Assembly (NCBI GenBank): GCA_030433075.1
Contig: JAUILI010000022.1
Coordinates: 1 to 35,475, forward strand
From: Gammaproteobacteria bacterium
GTDB taxonomy: Bacteria; Pseudomonadota; Gammaproteobacteria; Pseudomonadales; Azotimanducaceae
Length of the DNA stretch: 35,475 nucleotides
Direction of reading: 5' to 3'
Part shown: one piece after another, positions 7,961 through 17,274 of the stretch
How the letters are laid out: each line of letters opens with the position of its first letter
Position numbering within the stretch: position 1 is the first letter of the stretch
The notes under the pieces: generated by a model
Databases searched by the model: none
Told to the model about the DNA's origin: nothing
The model's input: the letters and a program-made list of their open reading frames with translations, nothing else
Translations under genes and position numbers: made by a program

Positions 7961-7989
7961 ATATTAGCCATTCCCCCCTCGGGTGACAA
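7961..7989 (-). promoter_or_regulatory. Sigma-70-type promoter for rplM-rpsI
   Basis: Minus strand: -35 TTGTCA (5/6 matches), exactly 17 bp, then -10 TAATAT (4/6), followed by a GC-rich discriminator. The expected transcription start is near 7954, giving a leader of about 50 nt. Confidence 0.65.
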
Positions 7990-8015
7990 GCGGGCTGGGC
8001 ACCCTTTTTCGCCCC

Positions 8016-9119
8016 TCATGCCCGCCGCTCCCGGGCCAGGTACTCATGGGACTGCATCTCGAGCAGCCGAGAGGCCGTTCTTTCAAACTCAAAGCGCAAG
8101 CGAGCCCCCTGATAAAGGCTCGTAATCGGGGCTCCCGCGCTGCAAATGAGCTTCACCCCCCGATCGTAGAATTCATCCACTAGGCTCACAAAGCGCCGCG
8201 CCCCATCCTCCTGGCGCTCCGTAAACTGGGGGATGTCGCTGACGAGCACGGTGGCAAACTCGTGGGCCAGGGCAATGTAGTCGTTCTGGCTTCGCGGCCC
8301 TTCGCACAGCGTTTCATAACGGAACCACACCACGTCGTCGTGCTGCCCGCGGACGGGAAGGCTTCGCCCCTCTACCTCCAACGCCCCGGGGGCGGGCGCA
8401 AGCCCCCCGGTGAGGGCCTGGTACGCGGCCTGAAGAGCGGCGTCCGCCTCCGCGCCCAGGGGAGTGTGATAGAGGGCCGCCTGGCTCAGCGCCCGCAGCC
8501 GGTAATCCGCGGCGCTTTGGAGCTCGTAGACCTCCGTGTGCGTTTCCAGGAGCGCAATCGCGGGCAGGAAGCGCCGACGCTGAAGGCCATCCTTATAGAG
8601 GCCCGCAGGGGGGACGTTGGAGGTGGTCACGAGGGTCACGCCCCGGGCAAACAGCGCCGCGAAGAGCTCCCCCAGGAGCATGGCATCCGTGATGTCCGAG
8701 ACAAAAAACTCGTCAAAGCAAATCACCCGGGTGCGCTTCGCCCACTGCTCTGCGATGTGCTCAAGGGGATTGGCCTTGCCCGCTTCCGCCTTCAGCGCCT
8801 CGTGCACGCCACGCATAAAGCGATAAAAGTGCATGCGCTCTCCCACCCCCGGGGGCAGGGCTTCGAAGAACAGGTCCATCAGAAAGGTCTTACCCCGGCC
8901 CACCCCACCCCAGAGGTAAAGCCCCTGAAGGGGCGCCCGGGGGGCGCGCCCGCGAAGCCGGAGCCGCTCCAGCAGCCCCGGGGAAGGCGCGGGGGCCTGA
9001 AGGGCGGCGGCCAGCGCATCGAGCTTCTCTAGCGCCGCCCGCTGCGCTCGATCCTCGCTGATTCGCCCTTCCTTCAGCGCCGCCTCATAGCGCTCACTCG
9101 GTTTTGCCGGCGCGGCCAT
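8016..9119 (-). CDS. zapE: Cell division protein ZapE (AFG1-like P-loop ATPase)
   Basis: 367 aa. Walker A is GGVGRGKT (residues 71-78), preceded by GLYLWG; Walker B is VICFDEF (132-138), followed by VSDITDAM and the sensor-like VTTSNVPP. These identify the AFG1/ZapE family. E. coli ZapE associates with the Z-ring during constriction, especially under low oxygen or stress. The first 60 residues are a variable helical arm. It diverges from the DegS/AlgW gene across a 130-bp spacer with 17-bp tandem repeats and lies 110 bp from rplM. Only a short AGGAA precedes the ATG. Confidence 0.92.
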   Translation of the reverse strand: MAAPAKPSERYEAALKEGRISEDRAQRAALEKLDALAAALQAPAPSPGLLERLRLRGRAPRAPLQGLYLWGGVGRGKTFLMDLFFEALPPGVGERMHFYRFMRGVHEALKAEAGKANPLEHIAEQWAKRTRVICFDEFFVSDITDAMLLGELFAALFARGVTLVTTSNVPPAGLYKDGLQRRRFLPAIALLETHTEVYELQSAADYRLRALSQAALYHTPLGAEADAALQAAYQALTGGLAPAPGALEVEGRSLPVRGQHDDVVWFRYETLCEGPRSQNDYIALAHEFATVLVSDIPQFTERQEDGARRFVSLVDEFYDRGVKLICSAGAPITSLYQGARLRFEFERTASRLLEMQSHEYLARERRA

Positions 9120-9126
9120 TTCCTAA

Positions 9127-9193
9127 CCCTTTTTCCACCATGGTGCTTCTTCAACCATGGCCCTTTTTCAACGATGGAATGCTTCAATAGGGG
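9127..9193. repeat. Three 17-bp tandem repeats plus a degenerate fourth copy
   Basis: Plus-strand copies end to end: CCCTTTTTCCACCATGG (9127-9143), TGCTTCTTCAACCATGG (9144-9160) and CCCTTTTTCAACGATGG (9161-9177). A decayed copy, AATGCTTCAATAGGGG, follows. Copies 1 and 3 match at 15 of 17 bases; copy 2 matches either at 13 of 17. The period is not a multiple of three and the region lies between divergent start codons, so the repeat is non-coding. Confidence 0.8.
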
Positions 9194-9249
9194 CCGCGAC
9201 TCTAATGCCCCACCTTTTAGGGGGCAACACGAAAGGAGCCCGCCGCGTC

Positions 9250-10314
9250 ATGGCATCGACTTCCTGGCACCGCCCCAAGCGCCTGATCCCCATTCTTGCG
9301 GGCATTGCCCTCGGTTTGATCCTGGGGGGGCTCCTGCCCAGCGGAGGCGGCGACCGGGCTCGCGACAGCTACGCCGACGCGGTGGCCCTGGCGGCCCCTT
9401 CCGTGGTGAACATCTACACCCGGAAGCGCCTGACGCCGGAGCCCCACCCCCTGTGCGCCCTTCCCCGCTTCGAAGCCCTGTGCCGCCAGCTCCCGGAACG
9501 GCGCGCGCGCATGGAGGGGTCCCTCGGCTCGGGGGTCATCCTGGAAGCCCGGGGCCTCATTCTCACCAATAATCATGTTATCGCCGACGCCGACGACATC
9601 ATGGTGGTCACCGCGGAGGGGCAAGAGTTCCCCGGGCGGGTCCTGGGCACCGATCCCAGCACGGACCTCGCCGTGGTTCAGGTGACCCCAGAGGCGCCGC
9701 TACGCCCGGCGCACCTGCGCCGGGCCCCGCTCCGGGTCGGGGATACGGTCCTGGCCATTGGCAACCCCTTTGGTCTCGGACAAACCGTTTCCCAGGGCAT
9801 CGTCAGCGCCCTCGGGCGCCAAACCCTGGGCACGAGCCCCTACGCGGACTTCATTCAGACCGACGCCGCCATTAATCCCGGTAACTCCGGCGGCGCCCTC
9901 ATCGATAGCGAAGGCGCCCTCGTGGGCATCAACACGCTGATCTTCAGCCGCTCTGGCAGCTTCGAAGGCATCGGTTTCGCCCTTCCGGCGGCCCTGGCCC
10001 TTGAGGTGGCCCAGGAAATCGAAAAGCAGGGGCAAGTGGTGCGAGGCTGGCTCGGGCTGGAGGTCGCGCCCAGCGCGGACGGCTCAGGCTTGATGGTGAC
10101 GGCGGTGCTCGCCGGCGGGCCTGCGAGCTTGGCCGGGCTTCGCCCCGGGGACCGGCTCCTGGCCCTCGATGGCCGCCCCGCTCGCGAGGCCCGGGAACTG
10201 GCCCAACATATCGCGAGCCTCACACCGGGAACCCGCCTTCCCGTGATCGTTGAACGCCAGGGTCGGCAAGCTGCTCTAGAAGCCCGGGTCGGGCAACGCC
10301 CCCCGCAGCGCTAG
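9250..10314 (+). CDS. degS: Periplasmic trypsin-like protease of the DegS/AlgW family, single PDZ
   Basis: 354 aa, membrane-anchored by a segment at about residues 12-29 after a basic N-terminus, with the protease domain in the periplasm. The catalytic triad is His109 (TNNHV), Asp139 (STDLAV) and Ser213 (GNSGG). There is one PDZ domain (about 260-350), as in DegS/AlgW, not two as in DegP. In characterised members it cleaves the anti-sigma factor RseA/MucA to release sigma-E. ATG 9250 is chosen because AAAGGAG precedes it and it places the anchor correctly; an earlier in-frame ATG at 9157 sits in repeats with no Shine-Dalgarno. Oddities: Cys69 and Cys78 in the loop before the LGSGV strand, and a PDZ about 7-10 residues short. 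AlgW is an equally good name. Confidence 0.86.
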   Translation: MASTSWHRPKRLIPILAGIALGLILGGLLPSGGGDRARDSYADAVALAAPSVVNIYTRKRLTPEPHPLCALPRFEALCRQLPERRARMEGSLGSGVILEARGLILTNNHVIADADDIMVVTAEGQEFPGRVLGTDPSTDLAVVQVTPEAPLRPAHLRRAPLRVGDTVLAIGNPFGLGQTVSQGIVSALGRQTLGTSPYADFIQTDAAINPGNSGGALIDSEGALVGINTLIFSRSGSFEGIGFALPAALALEVAQEIEKQGQVVRGWLGLEVAPSADGSGLMVTAVLAGGPASLAGLRPGDRLLALDGRPAREARELAQHIASLTPGTRLPVIVERQGRQAALEARVGQRPPQR

Positions 10315-10346
10315 CGCGGGGCTCGGGGCGCGCGGCACTAGGAGCC

Positions 10347-11672
10347 CTAGGGGCCCTTGTTATGGTCGAAGCCTTCTACCCGGAGCGCCGCGGCCCGAGC
10401 ATGGGCTTCGAGCCCCTCGCCCTCCGCGAGCAGCGCCGCGCTCCGCCCCAGCACCGCCGCCCCCTCCGGGGAAAAGCCGATCAGCGAGCTGCGCTTCTGA
10501 AAATCATCGACCCCCAGGGGCGAGGAGAAGCGCGCCGTGCCGAAGGTCGGGAGGACGTGGCTTGGCCCCGCCAGATAATCGCCCAGCACTTCCGCCGTAT
10601 GGCGGCCGAGAAAAATCGCCCCGGCGTGGCGAATATCGGGCAGCAGCGCCTCCGGGTGATCGACGGCGAGCTCAAGATGCTCTGGCGCAATGCGGTTGAT
10701 GAGAGCGACCCCCAGGGCCAGGCTGGGCACCTCAATCAGCGCCCCCCGGGCCCGGAGCGACGCCTCGATAATGGCCCGCCGAGGCCGAGCGGGGAGCGCG
10801 GCTTCCACCGCTGCTTCCACCGCATCGAGCAGGGCGGGATCGGGGCTGACCAAAATGGCCTGGGCCGCTTCGTCGTGCTCCGCCTGGGAGAACAGATCCA
10901 TGGCCAGCCAGTGCGGATCCTGGGCGCCGTCGGCCAGCACCAGTATTTCCGAGGGACCGGCAATCATGTCGATGCCCACGGGACCAAACACCTGCCGCTT
11001 CGCCTCGGCGACGTAGGCGCCCCCGGGGCCCACGATCTTATCGACGGGGGAAAGGGTTTCGGTGCCGAAGGCCAGGGCCGCAATCGCCTGGGCCCCGCCC
11101 ACGCGGTACACCCGGTGCACCCCGGCAAGGTGCGCCGCCGCCAGCACCAGGGGGTTTAAAACGCCGCCGGGGGTGGGCACGGTCATGATGACTTCCCGGA
11201 CCCCCGCCACCTTCGCCGGCACCGCCGTCATCAGGACGGAAGAGGGATAGGCTGCCTGCCCCCCGGGCACGTAGAGTCCTACCCGATCTAGGGGCCGAAT
11301 CAATTGCCCAAGCAGGTTTCCGAATTCGTCCTTATAGCGCCATTCATCCCGGCGCTGGCGCTCGTGATAGGCCGCGATGCGATCCCGAGCCAGCTTAAGG
11401 GCGCTGCGCTCGGCCTCCGGCAGGGTCTCAAAGGCCTCCCGAAGCGCCTCCTGAGGCACTTCAAGCTCGCCGACGCTCTGCGCCTCAACGCCGTCAAACT
11501 GCGCCGTATAGGCCAGCAGGGCGTCGTCGCCCTTGGCCCGAACCTCCGCAATGATTTCCCGGACCCGCCCGCGGACCGCGCCATCTTCGGCGAGCTCCCA
11601 GTGCAGCAGGGCCTCCAGATCGTCCTGAAAGTTTGGCGCAGCGGCCCGAAGCCGTCGAAGCAAGCCACTCAT
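10347..11672 (-). CDS. hisD: Histidinol dehydrogenase
   Basis: 441 aa, normal length. Catalyses the last two steps of histidine synthesis, L-histidinol to L-histidine, with NAD+ and zinc. Visible family motifs: [41 protein letters not shown], the metal-site FSQAEHDE and the catalytic APEHLEL (Glu-His pair). Its ATG overlaps the hisG stop as ATGA, so the two are coupled. It converges on degS with a 32-bp gap. In Pseudomonas hisC follows in this position; here it does not. Confidence 0.96.
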   Translation of the reverse strand: MSGLLRRLRAAAPNFQDDLEALLHWELAEDGAVRGRVREIIAEVRAKGDDALLAYTAQFDGVEAQSVGELEVPQEALREAFETLPEAERSALKLARDRIAAYHERQRRDEWRYKDEFGNLLGQLIRPLDRVGLYVPGGQAAYPSSVLMTAVPAKVAGVREVIMTVPTPGGVLNPLVLAAAHLAGVHRVYRVGGAQAIAALAFGTETLSPVDKIVGPGGAYVAEAKRQVFGPVGIDMIAGPSEILVLADGAQDPHWLAMDLFSQAEHDEAAQAILVSPDPALLDAVEAAVEAALPARPRRAIIEASLRARGALIEVPSLALGVALINRIAPEHLELAVDHPEALLPDIRHAGAIFLGRHTAEVLGDYLAGPSHVLPTFGTARFSSPLGVDDFQKRSSLIGFSPEGAAVLGRSAALLAEGEGLEAHARAAALRVEGFDHNKGP

Positions 11673-12319
11673 GCCCGGGCCTCCTCTGCGGGCGCCGGGG
11701 GCAGGGCCGCGGCCAGCGCGTCGAGCATGGGGCGAAGCTCGGACCGGTGCTGCTTCATGGACGCTTTATTGACGATGACCCGGGCACTGATGTTTTCGAT
11801 GAGCTCCAGGGGCGCCAGCCCATTGGCCCGGAGCGTATTGCCCGTATCGACGATATCCACGATGAGATCAGCGAGGCCGATGAGGGGCGCCAGCTCCATA
11901 GCCCCACCCAGGGGAATCACTTCGATTTGCTGCCCCTGGGCGCTGAAGTAGCGCTGCGCCACCTTCACAAATTTCGTCGCCACCCGAAGGCGCTGGCCGG
12001 GGCGCGGAGTAAAGGTCGGATCGCCGGCGGTCATCAGCCGGCATTTGGAAAGACCGAGATCCAGGGGCTCGTAAAATCCATCGCTGCCGTGCTCAAGCAG
12101 GGTGTCCTTACCCGTAATGCCCCAATCGGCGGCGCCGTGGGCCACGCAGGTCGGAACATCGCCGCTGCGCACCACAAACAAACGAAGCCCAGGATGACGG
12201 GTTTCGAAAATCAACTTTCGGCTGCGCCGGGGATCCTCGAGGGGATCGAGGCCCGCGGTTTCCAGGAGGGGCAGCACCTCGTCGAGGATCCGCCCCTTAT
12301 TCAGGGCGAGGGTAAGCAT
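11669..12319 (-). CDS. hisG: ATP phosphoribosyltransferase, short catalytic form HisG(S)
   Basis: 216 aa. Catalyses the first step of histidine synthesis, joining ATP and PRPP. It matches the short form: LALNKGRIL start, GITGKD, and the PRPP loop [15 protein letters not shown], but no C-terminal regulatory ACT-like domain. Short HisG needs the HisRS-like partner HisZ, which is not in this window and is usually encoded elsewhere. It lies 20 bp after murA and overlaps hisD. Confidence 0.95.
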   Translation of the reverse strand: MLTLALNKGRILDEVLPLLETAGLDPLEDPRRSRKLIFETRHPGLRLFVVRSGDVPTCVAHGAADWGITGKDTLLEHGSDGFYEPLDLGLSKCRLMTAGDPTFTPRPGQRLRVATKFVKVAQRYFSAQGQQIEVIPLGGAMELAPLIGLADLIVDIVDTGNTLRANGLAPLELIENISARVIVNKASMKQHRSELRPMLDALAAALPPAPAEEARA

Positions 12320-12339
12320 GGGACATCCTTAGCGTAGCC

Positions 12340-13620
<1,281 letters not shown>

Positions 13621-13628
13621 GAAGGAGG

Positions 13629-13862
13629 CTAGGCCCCGGCCTCCTCGGGGGTTTGGGCAACGATGGTCACCGCGTGGACGGCGCCGGAGGCGATGGCGTC
13701 CCCGAGCCCCTTATAAACGAGCTGCTGCCGCTTCACGCGATTCAGCCCCTCAAACACCGGGGAAACGAGGCCGAGCTCGAAGCGACCGGCGCCACCGTCC
13801 ACCCGAATTGAGGCCTCGGGAAAGGCCCCTTCCAAACGTTCCTGTAGCTGGCGGGCATCCAT
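13629..13862 (-). CDS. ibaG: BolA/IbaG family protein
   Basis: 77 aa. BolA-like fold with the family core VFEGLNRVKRQQLVYKGL and the invariant His63 in VHAVTI. IbaG-type proteins pair with monothiol glutaredoxins in iron-sulfur cluster handling. The GxHF position that usually carries a histidine is Arg27 here (GAGRF). The gene sits between mlaC (ATGA overlap) and murA, the standard place for ibaG. Confidence 0.88.
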   Translation of the reverse strand: MDARQLQERLEGAFPEASIRVDGGAGRFELGLVSPVFEGLNRVKRQQLVYKGLGDAIASGAVHAVTIVAQTPEEAGA

Positions 13863-14494
13863 CAGCCGTTGTCCTCCGTTTCGTCTGCTCCCAGCCAGGC
13901 GTCGATCACCGCATCGAGGGCCCCGGGGCCCCGGCTTTCCATCGCGCTGGCAAATTGATTGCGATAGGTCCGTCCAAAATTCACCCCATCCACAATGACG
14001 TTACGCACGCGCCAGGGCGCCGCCGCATCCGGGCGCACCATGTCATAGACCACGGTGTAGGACTTTTTGTTGTCGTCGGAGAGGGTCATCACCACCGCCG
14101 ACCGCTCCCCCGCGGGGACCGGCTGCGCCCGGGGGGGCTGCACCGCATAGGCTTCAAACTTGAAGGCCAGGAGCGCTTTGGCGTACTTCCGCCCCAGCGC
14201 TTCCCCGAAGTTTTTGGAGAAGCGGGCGCGCTGCTCGGGGGTGGCCCCGGCGAAGTAGGCCCCCATCACCCCCTGCGCGATGGCGTCGTAATCCACGAAG
14301 GCGTCCATGCGCTGCTGCACTTCGCCGTAGAAGGCTTCCAGGGCAAGAGGCCCCTGCGCCCGGTAGCGGTCGATGGCCTCAAAGAGCGCGGCGGCCTCCT
14401 GGCGCACCAGCGCATCCGCAGCCAGGGGCTCGGCCCGCGTAGCCTGGGACCCCCCCAAGACCAGAAGCAGGCACAGCAGGAAACGCCTCAGCAT
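13862..14494 (-). CDS. mlaC: Periplasmic phospholipid-binding protein MlaC
   Basis: 210 aa with a signal peptide (about residues 1-21, ending ATRA). The mature part shows the MlaC fold features MDAFVDYDAIAQGVMG, LTPEQ-like ATPEQRARFSKNFGEAL, and near the C-terminus WRVRNVIVDGVNF. MlaC shuttles phospholipid between the outer-membrane MlaA and the inner-membrane MlaFEDB ABC complex. The ATG at 14492-14494 is preferred over a TTG six bases earlier because the GGGAGGGG Shine-Dalgarno is correctly spaced for it. No mlaF, mlaE or mlaD lies upstream; caxA diverges directly. Other Mla components must be elsewhere, or this MlaC works with a different partner. Confidence 0.88.
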   Translation of the reverse strand: MLRRFLLCLLLVLGGSQATRAEPLAADALVRQEAAALFEAIDRYRAQGPLALEAFYGEVQQRMDAFVDYDAIAQGVMGAYFAGATPEQRARFSKNFGEALGRKYAKALLAFKFEAYAVQPPRAQPVPAGERSAVVMTLSDDNKKSYTVVYDMVRPDAAAPWRVRNVIVDGVNFGRTYRNQFASAMESRGPGALDAVIDAWLGADETEDNG

Positions 14495-14531
14495 CTTCAA
14501 CCCCTCCCAGCGCAGTCAAGAAACGGCCAAT

Positions 14532-14541
14532 AGTCTATCAT
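14532..14541. promoter_or_regulatory. Overlapping divergent -10-like elements for mlaC and caxA
   Basis: On plus, TATCAT (14536-14541, 5/6 match to TATAAT) faces caxA. On minus, TAGACT (complement of 14532-14537) faces mlaC. Neither has a good -35, so this is a weak call; the 98-bp spacer is nonetheless the only place for both promoters. Confidence 0.3.
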
Positions 14542-14592
14542 TTCCCTTAGCGCTCGCGCCCCGGGCGCCCGATCTTCCAAGGATTCTCCACC

Positions 14593-15561
14593 ATGCTCGC
14601 CGATCCCTCGGAAAGCCTCCTCCTGGCCACCGGTGCTCTCGTTGCCGGGCTCTTGCTGCTTCTCTGGAGCGCCGATCGCTTTGTCGCCGGGGCTGCGGCC
14701 ACCGCGCGGCACCTGGGCATGACGCCGCTGATGATCGGGCTCACGGTGGTTTCCTTTGGCACCTCCGCGCCGGAAATCCTGGTCTCCCTCGCGGCAGCCC
14801 GGGAGGGCACGCCCCTGCTCGCCGTCGGCAATGCCCTGGGCTCAAACATCACGAACATTGGCCTGGTGCTGGGGGTGACGGCGCTCCTGGTCCCGCTCCC
14901 CGTACCCCGGGCTATTTTGCGCCGCGAGGGTCCCTGGTTCCTGGGCAGCGCCGCCCTAGCCCTAGCCCTGTTCTGGGACGGGCAGCTTACGGTGCTGGAA
15001 AGCCTAGGACTGCTGGCGGTCCTCGGCGCCTTCGCCTTTGCCCTCGTGCGCCGGCCGCAGGACCTGAACACCGAGGACGAGGACAGCGTGCCGACCTATA
15101 GCCGCGGTAGCGCCCTGGCCTGGCTACTCCTCGGCCTCGCCCTTTTGCTGGTCTCCGCCGACGTGCTCGTGTGGTCCGCCAGCACTCTGGCTCGCGCCAT
15201 GGGGGTCAGCGAACTGGTCATCGGCCTCACCGTGGTCGCCATCGGCACCAGCCTCCCGGAGCTCGCCGCAACGGCCGGGGCGGCCCTAAAGGGTCACACG
15301 GACATCGCCGTAGGCAATGTGCTGGGCTCGAACATCTTGAATCTGCTCGCGGTCATGGCCGTCCCTGGCCTCTTCGGGGCCTTTCCCCTCGAGCCCGTGG
15401 TGCTCGAACGGGATGGGCTCGCCATGGCGGGCCTGAGCCTGCTCCTCATTCTCGCTGCGCGCTTCGGCGGGGGGCGCCTCGGGCGGCTAGCCGGTGGGGT
15501 CTTCCTGGGGCTGTGGATTGCCTATACTGGCATGCTTGCCATTGCGAGCGTGGGCCCATGA
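14593..15561 (+). CDS. caxA: Calcium/sodium:cation antiporter, CaxA/YrbG family
   Basis: 322 aa, about ten transmembrane helices. Two inverted alpha-repeats carry the ion-binding signatures: GTSAPE with GNALGSNITN in the first half, and GTSLPE with GNVLGSNILN in the second. These Glu and Asn residues coordinate the exchanged cation. The two halves are joined by a short cytoplasmic loop rich in Asp/Glu (about residues 155-168). AAGGAT precedes the ATG. It is in its E. coli-like place ahead of the Kdo/LPS genes, and its stop overlaps kdsC as ATGA. Confidence 0.9.
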   Translation: MLADPSESLLLATGALVAGLLLLLWSADRFVAGAAATARHLGMTPLMIGLTVVSFGTSAPEILVSLAAAREGTPLLAVGNALGSNITNIGLVLGVTALLVPLPVPRAILRREGPWFLGSAALALALFWDGQLTVLESLGLLAVLGAFAFALVRRPQDLNTEDEDSVPTYSRGSALAWLLLGLALLLVSADVLVWSASTLARAMGVSELVIGLTVVAIGTSLPELAATAGAALKGHTDIAVGNVLGSNILNLLAVMAVPGLFGAFPLEPVVLERDGLAMAGLSLLLILAARFGGGRLGRLAGGVFLGLWIAYTGMLAIASVGP

Positions 15562-16109
15562 ACCGACCGCAAGCCTTTTCTCCCGCCGCCATCGCGCGGG
15601 CCCAGCGCATTACGCTCCTTTGCCTCGACGTGGACGGCGTACTGACCGACGGGCAGCTGATCTATTCCGCTGACGGGCAAGAAGCGAAGGCCTTCAACAC
15701 CCAGGACGGCGCCGCCATCAAGCTGGCCCAGCGCCAGGGGCTTGAAGTTGCCATCATCACCGGGCGCGAATCCCCCATGGTGACGCGCCGCGCCGCGGAG
15801 CTGGGCATTCGCCATTGCTATCAGGGCTCGGAAGCGAAGGACGAGGTGCTGGCCCAGCTCCTCGTCGACAGCGGCCGCAGCCCCGAGGCCATTGCCCACA
15901 TGGGGGACGACCTCGCCGATCTTAAGGTCATGCGTCGCGTCGGCCTGGGCCTTGCCCCTGCTAACGCCCACCCCGTGGTCGCGGCCTACGCCGATCTCAT
16001 CACCGTAGCCCCCGGGGGCGCCGGCGCCGTGCGGGAGGCCGTGGAAGCGCTTTTGACGGCCCAGGACCGCTGGGCCGACGCCCTCGCGCCCTACCTCGAC
16101 GCGCCCTAA
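15558..16109 (+). CDS. kdsC: 3-deoxy-D-manno-octulosonate 8-phosphate phosphatase
   Basis: 183 aa. A cap-less HAD phosphatase that makes free Kdo for lipid A core assembly. HAD motif I is LDVDGVLTDG (Asp24 nucleophile, Asp26 acid/base). Motif II is IITGRES, the motif III Lys sits in SEAKDEV, and motif IV is MGDDLAD. ATG 15558 overlaps the caxA stop (ATGA). The usual kdsD (arabinose 5-phosphate isomerase) between caxA and kdsC is absent. The stop and the lptC start share one base (TAATG). Confidence 0.94.
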   Translation: MNRPQAFSPAAIARAQRITLLCLDVDGVLTDGQLIYSADGQEAKAFNTQDGAAIKLAQRQGLEVAIITGRESPMVTRRAAELGIRHCYQGSEAKDEVLAQLLVDSGRSPEAIAHMGDDLADLKVMRRVGLGLAPANAHPVVAAYADLITVAPGGAGAVREAVEALLTAQDRWADALAPYLDAP

Positions 16110-16720
16110 TGGCCCGCTACTGGATTCTCCTCTTTGGGCTCGCCGCCCTCCTCCTAAGCACGCTCGATCTGGGTCTCGAGCGCAACGGCGACGGGCCGAG
16201 CTTCGCGCCCCTGAATGACGGCCCGGCGCTGCTCATGGAGAACGCCGAAATTACCGAGTTCTCCCTCGCTGGCAGCCCGCGCTTTGCCCTCCGGGCCCGC
16301 AGCATCGCGCACCAGCCGAGCTCCGGAGAAACGGCCCTGGATGCGCCCATCCTGCTGCTCTTCAATGAGCAGGGCGCACCCTGGCGCCTGGAGGCCGACG
16401 AGGGTCGCCTCGAGGGGAGCGAAGCGCTTTTGAAGGCCCCGGACAGCGCCGTGGCGAACTCGGATAAGGTCCTGCTCACGGGGAACGTTCGCGCCGCCCG
16501 GCCCCGGGAAGACGGCACGGTATTGCGCTTTCGCACAGACACCCTAAGCCTCTTCCCCGCGGCCCAATACGCGGAGAGCGCCGCCCCTGTTATGATCGAA
16601 AGCGCAGAGGGGATCACGCAGGCGGAAGGCCTGAGCCTTGCCCTGGGGGTCGGGTTCCTCACCCTAGGGCGCGCCAAGGCGCGTGTACATTCGACCTTTT
16701 ACCCGGACAGCTTGCCATGA
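16109..16720 (+). CDS. lptC: LPS export ABC transporter periplasmic protein LptC
   Basis: 203 aa, bitopic: one N-terminal transmembrane helix (about residues 4-21), then a periplasmic beta-jellyroll. It receives LPS from LptB2FG and passes it to LptA. Recognised by size, topology, the beta-rich body (LTGNVRAARPREDGTVLRFRTD) and position between kdsC and lptA. Sequence similarity in this family is low, so context carries part of the call. It is coupled to both neighbours by 1-bp (kdsC) and 4-bp (lptA) overlaps. Confidence 0.9.
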   Translation: MARYWILLFGLAALLLSTLDLGLERNGDGPSFAPLNDGPALLMENAEITEFSLAGSPRFALRARSIAHQPSSGETALDAPILLLFNEQGAPWRLEADEGRLEGSEALLKAPDSAVANSDKVLLTGNVRAARPREDGTVLRFRTDTLSLFPAAQYAESAAPVMIESAEGITQAEGLSLALGVGFLTLGRAKARVHSTFYPDSLP

Positions 16721-17274
16721 TGCGCACCATCGCCGCCCCGGCCTTCCTTTTCGCCCTACTGCTTTCCGGCGGCGCCCAGGCCCTGCCGGACGATGAACGG
16801 CAGCCCATCGAGATCGAAGCAGACCGGGCCGAACTCGACGACGCCACGGGCACGGCTACCTACAGCGGGTCCGTTCGCCTCGATCAGGGCTCCCTGAAGG
16901 TGCGCGCGGCACGCCTCATCATCGAAACGGATGCGCAGCAGGTGCAGCGCATTACGGCAGAAGGGGACCGGGACCAAAACCTTCCCGCCCGCTACGAGCA
17001 AACCCCCGAGCCCGGCGCCGAGCCGGTCCGCGCCCAGGCCCAGACAATCATTTATTACACCGATGCGGGGCGCATCGAGCTGCTCGGCGCCGCCCAGCTA
17101 GAGCAAGCCGAGGACCGCTTCGAGGGCGACGTGATTTCCTACGATCTCACTACGCGCAAGGTGGCGGCCAGCGCTGGCGCCGACGGCGCCCCGGTGCGCA
17201 TGGTGATCGAACCGGCCCGGCTCCGGAGCCCCCGGGGGGCCGAGGCGGCGGATACCGATGACCCCAACCCCTAA
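16717..17274 (+). CDS. lptA: LPS transport periplasmic protein LptA
   Basis: 185 aa with a signal peptide (about residues 1-22, ending GAQA). The mature protein has the OstA/LptA beta-jellyroll: [25 protein letters not shown], then [10 protein letters not shown] and the closing EGDVISYDL strand. It bridges the periplasm between LptC and LptD. It starts in an ATGA overlap with lptC, and its last 17 bp overlap lptB. Confidence 0.93.
   Translation: MMRTIAAPAFLFALLLSGGAQALPDDERQPIEIEADRAELDDATGTATYSGSVRLDQGSLKVRAARLIIETDAQQVQRITAEGDRDQNLPARYEQTPEPGAEPVRAQAQTIIYYTDAGRIELLGAAQLEQAEDRFEGDVISYDLTTRKVAASAGADGAPVRMVIEPARLRSPRGAEAADTDDPNP

Noticed and set aside
9157-9249. Upstream ATG at 9157 as start of the DegS/AlgW gene
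   Set aside because: It falls inside the 17-bp tandem repeats, lacks a Shine-Dalgarno and adds 31 residues ahead of the membrane anchor; ATG 9250 has AAAGGAG upstream.
10315-10346. Terminator between convergent degS and hisD
   Set aside because: Only a 4-bp stem (GCCC and GGGC around a tiny loop) is present and no T-run on either strand.
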